NCBI GenBank assembly: GCA_903813345.2
Contig: CAIIXF020000002.1
Span: forward strand, 24,254,455-24,318,454
Origin: Owenia fusiformis
Taxonomy: Eukaryota > Annelida > Polychaeta > Sabellida > Oweniidae
DNA length: 64,000 bases
Direction: 5' to 3'
Positions 47,901 through 59,900 of the stretch are shown in pieces (within the stretch, counting starts at the first letter, position 1; every line of letters starts with the position of its first letter). Made by a program: the position numbers and the translations under genes. The notes under the pieces are model-generated. The model was not told the DNA's origin and searched no databases. It was given only the letters and a program-made list of their open reading frames with translations.

Positions 47901-50900
47901 AAAGAGTAATGCATTGGGGAAAGGAAATCAAGTCAAATTGACAATATAAACATTTCAACTATCATTACGATACAATCCATGAACAAATGATGAATGAATG
48001 GATAATTAAGGCCTAAACATTACATGTACAAAGCGACATGTCAAAATGAACATTGTGGTACCATATACTCGCACGCTTATAGTATAGGCAAGTGAAGCCA
48101 ATAGAAATTATTTCAACTATCTTATGATTCAATCACTCAATCGGAAATATATAAACGGATGTTATTAGCAATATACTGGTTTAACAGAATGCTGGATCAA
48201 CTGTAACAATTTATGATTTATGGAATGACTTACAAATTAAAATGAGAACTGGTAGATTGGCAGAACTCTATCGAGGATAAAACTGATTGTTCTAGCATTT
48301 TACATAGACTATTATATGTTACTGATAAGATTACGTAACTACAAGAATAAGGGATGAGACCATTGTAGACTCCTGAAGAGTATTAAAAAATATATACCTT
48401 ATACTGGAACTGTAATATACTTTACTAGGAAGAGTTGGAATTGAGTATGGTTCACCTACGGAATAGGATAACTCCTTTAGATGAAGGCAAGTTTCTTGGA
48501 AATTTTAAATAAATATTAAAATTTGTTTTTTTGGTTCTGCATTGTGTATGATTTTGATAAAGTTATGGTGTTACATGTTAAAGCATAATATTATGAATAT
48601 CGACTGGATTTGATATACAGTAAAACCTGTCTTAAGTGGAGCACCTTTGGTACCTCTAAAAAGAGTTCCACTTGTATGTTGTTCCACTTTAACATTAAGT
48701 CAATTGATCTTGGGACTCTAAAAAGTGTTCCACTTGTAAGGGGTTCCACTTTATCATTAAGTCAATTGATCTTGGGACTCTAAAAAGTGTTCTACTTGTA
48801 AGGTGTTCCACTTTAACATTAAGTCAATTGATCTTTAGACTCTAAAAAGTGTTCCACTTGTAAGGTATTCCACTTCACAGGTTTCCCTATATATGTATTT
48901 TATTTTCAATTCCCTAATTTTTTACAGGATGTGACACAAAGTGGCTTCAATGATGGGGAGATCACCAGTCTCTCTATTTGTTAACATAGGAATAAAGCAA
49001 TGTATATTGTACATCAATATTATAACCAACCTGAAAAATGTCACCTTGACATTGTATAAACAGTTAACCATGTTCAAATTAGCCATGATTTGAACAGGGT
49101 ATAAAAATTCAAGTTTGTTCACATTTGGGAGAGTGCCATTTTTATGTAGGGCCAGTTTGATAGAAAAAAGTGTTCCAGAAGTGTTTAACTCGTCTAGCTA
49201 CAATCCTTTGTTCCCCCCCCCCCCATTACACAGTTCACCAGAAGTATTCATACCTGTGTAGTCAAGTAGTGGGAGGGGGGTGTCACAGGAGCTTGCTTGG
49301 AGCTAGACTAGTGTTAAGCTTAAGGTGAAAACTCGATTGTGAATCAGAAGATCTTGTAATGATAGAATAATGTTTTCATAACAATTTAATATTGATCTAT
49401 GATAAAAAATCACAAGTATATCACTTTTATGGTTCAGATTTTTGTAGCATAATAATCTTCAATAACAGGCATTTTGATATTCTTTTATATGAATTTTGCA
49501 GGATATTTTCATGAAACTTATACAGAATTCTTAGCCATTTCTACATACTACCCATGGTCCTTCAATTATTTCTCAGTTCTTTTGCCATTTACTAGATTTC
49601 AGTTTCTTGTACCCACCACCAGGGGGGCTATATTGCACAGCAGCTTTGGGTCCATTAAGTGACATATCCAATATTAAAATTATTTTTTAGCTGATGTACT
49701 TGGCGAAATGAGAAATCATAGCCTTCTATTAGCTTCTTTCTAGTTGAAGGCAGAAAGATGTGAAAAGTATCAGAATAGGTACTTGAGGGACACAAGAAGT
49801 ACACCCATCATTAATTGTCAATTCATGGCCAATACTACCACCAAGACATTCTGCAAGTTCTAACCAGTTTTACTATTATATTTTTCAGGACAAGATGTAC
49901 AGTATGCATCCCCTGTTTTGGATGGAGGAAATTTTGAGAAGATTACAAATGTCAATACGACCTTCTCTGTCAACTGCCAAGGAGAGTTTCAGCTTGGATG
50001 GACCTACCCTGATAACAAAAGAAACCTTCTCAAGGTGAGTGAAAATTTTCAAAATAGTCTGTTTTTCTGATATAGAATTAGCAAAATTTGGTTCTGAAAT
50101 CGTTGAAAGAAATGTGAAAATAAAAAATAAAATTGTTCCTAATGCCCTGGTCACATTTTCACTTATTTTCACTACGGAGCCCGACCGATTGAGTATTTTG
50201 TTCAAAATTGAATGCAATATTGAACAAAATACTCAATCGGGCGGGCACCAGCCGATGGATCGGAGCAAATGTGACCAATGCATTACACAGTTGAGAAAAA
50301 GGTTTCACTATAAAGTTTATTGATTGACCCACTAAGTACTGCTAAACGGATAACTAATCCCGAAGGCCTAACTTGAAAAAGTGCAGATTGTTGAATCTGA
50401 TCCTGATATACTTTTATGAGTGTTTTAGTTCCTTTAGTATTTGAATAGATCTTGAGTAACATCTCTAACTTGTATTTAATAGGCTTAATATTTAACACAT
50501 TGTAAATACACTTGAGGAAGTAGATTTATGTAAATGTCAAAGGAAGTGATAAGATTGAATATGGTATGCATTTGACATTGCCACGAGAATAAACTAAGCA
50601 ATGAATTCTTTATCAAGACCTTCATGCCTGCTTATACAGAAAAGCTATTAGAAAACTTTTAGAATATTTATGTCTCCAGAGAAATACTCTGAAAATGGAA
50701 CATTTCAAAGTCAAGTGATCCATTGAATAAATGTTAATCAACCTCTGAAACTCTTTATTTTAATGTATTAAAGGTGTTCTATTTACATAGGTTTAAATTG
50801 TATATCAAACTACAGATGAGATAAGGTTCATAGGCCAGTCCAAATGAGTTAATTTTTCCAAATTGAACGCTGACTTTTTCTGACTATTAGTTAAATGCTA

Positions 50901-53900
50901 AAGTAGACCAAGTGGAATTTAGCTGGGTTCCCCCTTGTGATTTTTTCTGAACCACATAACAAATCTGATTCTCCCAAACCTGATTAAAGAAAAATTGAAA
51001 AAGTTAACCTTAAGATTTTTCACTGTTCATTTAGTTTTCATATGTTATGCATATGAAGGCACCATACCACTGTGCATGCCTTATTCAGCCAGTATTTTAA
51101 TTTGGACTTTGATGGCTTACTCTATTTATTACCATCTTGACTAGATGTATACCAAACTCCTGAGTGTCCTGAGTTTTGTTGCATTTACAGTTTCTATGTC
51201 ACCATCACAAGTTGTGAAATATTGTTATGGTCTCAAACGTTTTTGTGGATGGTGTTCGGCATTCAATGTTTGGTGTTCAGTGGTTGGTATTCAATGTTTG
51301 GCATCTGTAACAAGAGGCAGGTGGTGATATTTTGCATGTTAATGCCTGATAAATAATAATTGGCAAAAAATGCTAAAAACCCATAAAGGGCTTATAGAAC
51401 ATATCCTCTATATGATAAGTATATTTAACATCAGAACTTTCTTCAAGTCTTTAACTGGGATGATAGAGCCATTGAACATGAATTAAATCGTTGCTTGGAA
51501 GAATGTAGAGTAACTGATTTCACTGCTACTGTTTGTATCAAAACAAATTTGTAATTGAGCTGCTTTTGGCTTGCTTTCTTAGTAGCTTGTATACAAATAA
51601 CTGCACAGTTTCTGCCAAAACATATTAAACCCAGGAGCAAAATATCAATAGGTTTGCAACTTATTTAACTCATTTTCTCAGAATTTGAAATAAAAATGAT
51701 GGGAGGATACCTTCAAAAGACTCTCAGATTATTGTTTTAGAGATATTCATGACTTCAGTAAACAGTACATTCATAAAAATGTGAGCAGCATAGATTTTTT
51801 ACATTCATGTTTTTCCCCTCCCTATATACCTCATATCAATCTCCTGTATATTGTGGTCTCCCTCAACTGCTCCCCCTCAACTGCTCCCCCATATATAGCT
51901 TTCACACAAGACTGGCTTGAGATGTATCAAGCAAGTGTGAGGAATAACGATTTGTTACTTGCTTACCTTTATTTAAGATTAAAGTGCTTTAATTCATATC
52001 ACAAATCCTGGTGAAAAGGGAACTAAAGTCTTGGCAGGTTACTCACTGATAAGCCCAGTTGGTATCTGACATTAGACGGAACTGAGAATCTTGGCAATTA
52101 TTTCACTTCATTCTCTGTTTCTCTTCATAATCGCTGATTTAGGGCCAGATTTCTGTCTTAGTTTCTCCTTGGTTTAGAATATATTTCATTGCTGGGTTAT
52201 CTTTCACGAACATCATCCATTTCTTGAATAGAAACAGGTCATAAGTGGATCTATATTAGATCATAAATTGGAGTTTGAGTCGTGTAAAGTTTGTTTGTGC
52301 GTTATGTAATTCTTGGTGTTTGACTGAGTGGTTCACGACTCGTATAAAAGGCTGTGGTGTGTACCTGTATGTCTGTGTACCTGTGCACATAAAAGAAAAC
52401 AGGGCTCCTCCAAGGAGGGGTTTCTGGCTCTGTCTTCGAGTGTAAAATACGTAAAATACGGAATATACCAATGAGGTATTGCTCGCCAAATATGGCGGTA
52501 ACCAAGATATAATAATAATAATAAAGAGGCAGGAAATTGAAAAAATGGTGAGGCAAATTTAGATTGGCGAGGCAAAACTCGAAGTCAAAAGGAATATCCT
52601 CCTTTTTTATTATGAACTTTTTTCTGTTAAATTGCCTTGCCTACCTAGTGTCTAGTTATGGCCATTAGTGTAGATATCCTATCCCCATTTCTCTCTTTAT
52701 CTTACTGGTGATTGTGAGTGCATTACTCTCTTCAAGAGATGCTAAAGTAGATATCTGCCAATTAGGCATCTTCATGCAGTCTTTGATAGCTTGGTTGCCA
52801 ATGATCTGAAACATGTGAAAAAGACAGATTTGCAAGCAGAAACATGTGAAAAAGACAGATTTGCAATCTGAAACATGTGAAAAAGACAGATTTGCAATCA
52901 GAAACATGTGAAAAAGACAGATTTGCAATCAGAATTCATGAGGAGCAACATAGGAAAAACCAAACGTACCAAAAACAATACATAGTTTAATCTGTATAAG
53001 TGGAACACTCTTAGTTTCGCTTAATAGTGTTCTGCATTAGTCTTCCACTTTTGGTTTGATTAGAGCTGTAGGACTGTGAAAATTGGTTCCACTTATTCAT
53101 AAAAGCATAGCCTTTCTCTTGAAAGCCCCGCATTAAAAGCCATTCCAATAAATACAAAAAAATGTAAATTTGTCTTTAGTTAAATCTTCTGTACGAAAAA
53201 CATTTGGTCAGGATTTCAAGCTTTAATCAGTATAATGTTAGGGAATTTTGATTTGAAAATGTTGTGCCAACGCTGCTTTAATGATGTGCTTACATGTGCA
53301 TCGTATATATTTATTTATTACTGTAATGGCCTGCTTCATTAGCCTTATCGAATTGTCTATTTCCAGGATTTCGACCTGAAAGATCGAGTGACAATAACGA
53401 ATCAAAATGTTACAACGACAAACAGTTTTCAGTTTTCTAGTGAACTGAGAGTGAGGAGCAGTAAGGTGACAGATACGGGACAATACACATGTAGATATAT
53501 CAATGCTCCAAGTGGTGTGAAAACTCATGCAAAAAGTGTCTATGTTTTTGTATCAGGTAAGAATATTTCACATTATTATGCACTGTCATATTCCTCATTC
53601 TCTGATTGGTTAGTATGTCATACATGTGACGGTGCCCATGTGACTAGGAAATAGGGCCGTATTTCCTGACTGTGAGTTTGCCCAGTGTAATCTGAATCAA
53701 TTATAACTTGGCTGGTATTTGGCCAGTATACTTTTATACCATATACTAGAGGTCTGTGATTTGTTATTCAGGTTTTTGTACTTTTGGGTCTTATTTTATT
53801 GCCACTGATCAATAAATATATTCGATCATATAAACAAGTTTAGTAAGTTTTATATAACAAGCTAGAATTTTTTGGAAATGACCCCCGGCGTCTGTACGTT

Positions 53901-56900
53901 AACAGAGTAAGTGTAAAATGCACTTCGCTCGCAGGATCTTTTGATCTAGCGCATGGATTGACCTGATTTTTTCCATAGAGATTAAGCATATCCTTCCCCA
54001 CAAAAATGAGTATGATCGTTAAAATCGGATTATTAATAAAGAAATGAACGCTGGAAAACTGTTAATTTCGATGACTTTTTTGTTTCCCGCATTCATACAA
54101 ACAAATCTTCAATTTAGCACGAATTGACGCAAAAAGCGTTCGAGGCAATACTAGAGATACCAGAAAATGATTTTATGCGAGCACATTTTCGATTTATAGC
54201 CCTAATTTTTAATAATTACTTACCGCATTTTACTATTGACAAAATTTGGAGTTTTAAAGATGGCTACGTTAGCGCCAATGTGAATTGACCAATAGGACGT
54301 CGCTTGTAACGTAATCCGGTAGAGATTTTCAACAATTTCCGGTCAACATGAAATTTCAGTTTTCTGTACATTTCGTCGTTGTTCTGTCTATTTAACGATG
54401 AATCTTGCCGTATTTGAGTTGATAGATCGATACTTACTATCAATAAGCCGTTCCAAGTACATCTGACAGATGCCTGATTTATTTTTGGACGATAACGACG
54501 ACTAGAGTTTGATGGAACAATTTGTTTGATTTTTGCTGAAAATCCAATCTCAAGCCCGGGTCTCAAGCAGACACAAGCAGCTTTACACTGAGGTAAATTG
54601 GTAAATAAAATACAATAAAATATTAATACGAGATATATAATGATATGATTATCCCATATTGAATTAATTGCATAACAATATTTCAGTCTTCCTTTGACCT
54701 TGGCACTGTATGGAAATATTGGTCTACATATTGGCCAATTTAAAAATGACTGATTGGGAAAAGACCAGGTGTTTATGCAAGACTTGTTTTTCATGTCAGT
54801 CATCGGAGTGTGACATTTACTTTTTTCAAAATATACATTACTCATACCAATATACAGGCAGTTCCATTTAGGTGCAGAAACTCACTTTTATCAATAATAG
54901 CGATAAATTCTAGTAGTGATAAATTAGTCGATAAATTTGATAATCATCAATTATCGATAAATTTGGAGTATGGAATAACCTACAGAGCACATATGAAATT
55001 AACATTATCAGATATTATTGATGAATTTGATATTTATCAAAATTAGCGCTATCATCAATATTATCTGATATAATCATAAAAACTAATTCAGATCAGTCCT
55101 GAAGTTTTCTAACATATAGCAATAAAAGCGATAGTTTTAATAGAAATGAAATTATTCCTATACACTATTATTTTGATAATTATCAAATTAATTAATATGA
55201 TCTGATATTACCAGATCAGCTAATTTCACTTGGCCTTGTTCTTAGTAAAACTGGTCTCAGACCAATAAATTGTATTGATAAAAGCAATAGTTTTTACATC
55301 AATGAAATTACAGCTGGCTAGTAAACAATTGATCAATATATCTACTGTCATGTATTAATGTTTTTTCAGATTTTTTGATCTTATCACAAATTGAGAAATG
55401 TTTATGTCTTGTTCATTGGATGTGATGGGAAGCTAGATATTCTAATTTGAGAATACACTTTTAAGTCATTGAGCTTTCAGATCATTGGACTTATACATCT
55501 CTTATACGTCTCGTTTGAAATATGCATCATGTACATGTAGATTGGTGTATAATATGAACATTCATTTTCCAATTCCAGGATTTCTCCAACAATGCATCAT
55601 CTCGCCCTCTGAAAACTTGGCAATCCTGGCTATGCAGTTTGAAAATCATCTACTGGAAAATCAGAAAATGAAAGTGACTCCGCACCAACCTTGCCAATTC
55701 ATCAGTGTACAGTATTCAGTACGAATAGGCCTACATGTAAGTGCAGTTGTTTGTATCACAAGGTTTGTATCCAAAAGACTAGATATAAACTTTTCACTAA
55801 TTTTTTATAAGAACATGAATATCATATAGAAACGTAAATACTTTGGAGTTTTTATAGATCATTTGACTTATACATCTCTTATACAATTTCCTTTGTGTAT
55901 TTCTGAATATAAATTTTTATTTTGTTAACATTGTTCCAATGGCTGATAATGTTGACTTATCAACAATGGCAAATTGTTCATATGTATTCTATTGTATTGA
56001 TTATTAGAAATAAATTTGAATTCTGTAAAAAAACAAACATTTCCTTTGAAATTATATACATAATATACATTTTACCATTCCAGGATTTCTCCACTGATGA
56101 ATCATCTCAACCTCTGAAAACAAGTTTTATTCCCATTACGTACATGTACATGGCAATCTTGGCAATCCTGGATATATAGTTTTAAATATATGGACTAGCA
56201 CTGGTGGTGATGGACCCAATAAACAATGATTATTACGGTACATATTCCAAAAGACTAGCTCGCCAATGACACAACAAAAACCATAGACTCGAGCAATAAA
56301 ATCTAAAGCTATATGCCACAGATACATACTTAATTATGTACTATCGTTCAGAATATGGATATCTGGATGAAATGGTGACAGTAAGAGCATATGTAAAGTT
56401 ACCGATAATATGTATATGGTTCTAGTGGTTTATTTTGAATGAAAAGAGATTGAAAGAGATTCTGATACACTGCTACATCTAACATCCTGTTATCAAGAAG
56501 GATACATCCATATAGTAAGCTGTCCAATGAAATTATAAGTCCAGGTTATGCCATTCCTGAATGTGAAATTGTTCACAACCAAATATCACTTTAGATTCTA
56601 TTCTATTGAGTGTGCCTGGGCTATCATCAATAACTTCTGTGCTGATGATCACCATCATGACCTGAATCACACTCAAATTTAAAATTGCCTTCTTGTTATC
56701 ATAAAGTGATATCTGAAATATAGACAAAACTATGTTAAATTAACATAAACATAAAGTTGGCATGCATCATAACTCGAATGAGGATGGTGATAATGGACCA
56801 AGTTTTTAAAGCTACATCAGTCGAGGCTTTTGATTTCCTTGATCTTTTCCTTCTTAATTTTCACTAAATTTCTTTTTTTTAAAATTTTGCAATTATCAAT

Positions 56901-59900
56901 TTTTGGGGATTTGTAACTTCTCAAACTTTTTTCAGCTTATTTTACAATTTCTTTTATTAAATAAATGAAACTAATTCCTGGGAATTTTGTATTTCACAAA
57001 TTAGAATTATTGGAACTCTGTGGCTATTATATTTTGTGAATTTTCCACAACTCATTAAAGCGCAAAATATAATACCATGGAAAAATTACCAGGAGTACAG
57101 TATTCATAAACCCTTGCTTTTCTAAAATTATAGTGGTTTGTAATTCTTATGATTAACAATTGTAAAGAATATGTGCATATTTTTTTGTCATCATTGACTT
57201 GAAACAATATCAGAGGTCTTAGATTTTGTCAATTATAAAAAGTCTGCGAACTAGACTCTTGATTTGAGCTATGTTCAATATCAATTTTACTCATCTATGA
57301 TCTGGTAGGAGCTGTTAAACAAACATGTAAATAGCTATTTAATTGCAATTATACTGTAGATACACTTATTTTGATGCTACTCAATTTGACGGATTTGCTC
57401 AATTCTAAATATTGGTTGCTCTTTAATTTTTGTAGATGTTTATGTCATTAGGACAGGTGTTTACAAAAATATTTTCTGTATTTCTTTTGGAATAATGTAG
57501 AATAGATGACATATTGTCAGGAAAAGGGGCCCCTGGAGTTTAATTTCTGAAGTGCATTGGACAAATATTCCAAACTGAATTTGGCGGATTTTCTGAATCC
57601 GCCAATCCGTCATATTAAAACGGGAGCCAAATTAAGTGTATATACAGTAGCTAGATTCCTACAAGAGTATTTAAGATATTGTATGTAAAAGTTCACCCTA
57701 TTATATCCAGATGAGTTTTATATTTGTTATGCAGTTTCATAAATTTTATTCATCAACTCTTATTCATTAAGCCACACTGATTATTTTTTATCTTACATAG
57801 ATATTATATACACCATGTGAACTTGAGAAGATTTATCTATATGATTTATTTCATACTGGCGACAGTTGTGCTGGTGCTTGTACACTGGTTAAAAGGACGA
57901 TTCTCGGTTTGGAGAACAGTCTCCTGGGCTAATAATTTTTTCATGAAAAATATAGAAATATTACCCAAATTAAACTATGAATATTCAAAAGAGGACATTT
58001 AAATCTACAAGATGTAAAAATAACAAATTGGTCTGAAGCAGGGATAATGCTCAATTAGACTGATTCAATAAAATACAAGTCTTGATTTTGGGGAAAGAAG
58101 TTCATCAGTGTACTGCGCTAATATTTTTTTGCGAAAAATCTAAAAATATTACCCAAATTAAATTATGACTATTCAAAAGAAGACATTCAAATCTATATTA
58201 TGTAAAAAAAATCAAATTTGTCCGAAACAGGGATAATGCTCATTTAGATTGAAGAACTTCGTTCTCCAAACCGAGAATCGTCCTTTAAGTATAATTATTC
58301 ATTGGTGAATGGAAGTGCTTGTTCTTGAACTCTTTTATGTGCATTTTACACTTCTTGGGTGTTTGAAGATGTGCACACTGCACAGCAAAAAATTAACTTC
58401 TTATTGCTGTGGGGACTTTGGTACAACAGCAACAATAAAAATAAAAATGTCAAAGCATTATGAAACAATATTGATTAATTTGTGTGTCTGTATATTAAAA
58501 TCCTCAACCCTCCCAAAATAATCCATATTTATGAATATTTGTAAAAAAAATGGTGAACAATTTTTTCTTGGTTGCAAATATGGTGTCTGATTTTAAGGAT
58601 ACTATAATCCAGTTTGTCTACAATGGAAAAAATTAACTTTAAACAATGGTTGCTATGGTAAAACAAATTATTGGTTACCATGGCAACGACAAATCAGTAA
58701 TATCAAAGTTATTTAATGCCAAAAGTATGGATGTTTTATAATTATGCAATGTTTGATGGCTGCTCCTTACCATCTATGGTTTCTGAACTTTCTTAAATTT
58801 ATCGAATTGAGCAATTTGAATGGTTTGTAATTTTCAAACTTCAAACCAACAAGGTAACCAATGACATGTTGTATCTCTTCATGATACTATTTAGAACATT
58901 TATATTAAAGGTTACCTGCTGAGTCCAAATATAGTGTTAGAATTTTATCATAGCATTATCCAGGATGTCTAGAAGAGATCAAATCACATTGAATAACTCT
59001 TGCTATGGTTAACCCAACATCTGGATTGTTATATTTCTGTAACCTTGTAGTTGCGGCTATACAATGAACAAAATCACCTTTATTCATCGTTGCTATGGCA
59101 ACACAGTGGACATACATGTAGTTGCCATAGCATCAATCAAGCAGAAATATGAAAAGGTCATCACACATCATCAGAAAAAGAATAGATTAAGACCGAACAG
59201 TGTTTGATGGTTCTTCTCAACATCCATTATTTTTTCTGTAAAGTCATTAATGTATTGGAAGAGATCCTTATTTCCTACATACCAACCTGCATAGTAAACT
59301 TTAACATGTAATATAATTTTGTAAAATCTAAATATGTATATAACATCTCAGTAATAGATAAAAATGACATGCTGAGTCCAAAAATGGTGTCAGATTTTAG
59401 AAAGGACATAATTTAGGAGGTCTTCAGTTGAGAAAGGCAACTAAATCAGTCGTTGCTATGGCAACCAAGTGGACATAGTTACCATAGAAATGGCCAAATA
59501 AAAATATTAGAATGTTATCAAACGTCATTGGTCAAAAAAGTGAATAAAATTGGACAATGTATGATACTGTTGCTCAACTTCTATTTATCAATTAATTAAT
59601 TTAGTTTTTTTTTTCTAAAAATCACTTTTGATATTTTTATACGATACCTTAAAAACCTGTATAATAAGAAATAACATGCTGTATCTTTTCCTCAAATGTG
59701 AATATTTTTATGAAAACTTCAATACAAGGTATAAATGACCTGCTGAGTCCAAAAACAGTGTCAGATTTTAAAGATAACATAATCCGAGAGGTCTACAGTT
59801 GACCAAACCAACTGAAACTGCTGTTGCTATGGCAACAAGGTGGACATAGTTACCATAGCAACAACCATAAAGAAATATTTGGAGGTCATCATACATCGTT

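Noticed and set aside
54264-54845. 193-aa minus-strand open frame
   Set aside because: No recognisable domain, AT-rich composition like the intron, and no supporting splice or start context. Kept only as a low-interest observation.
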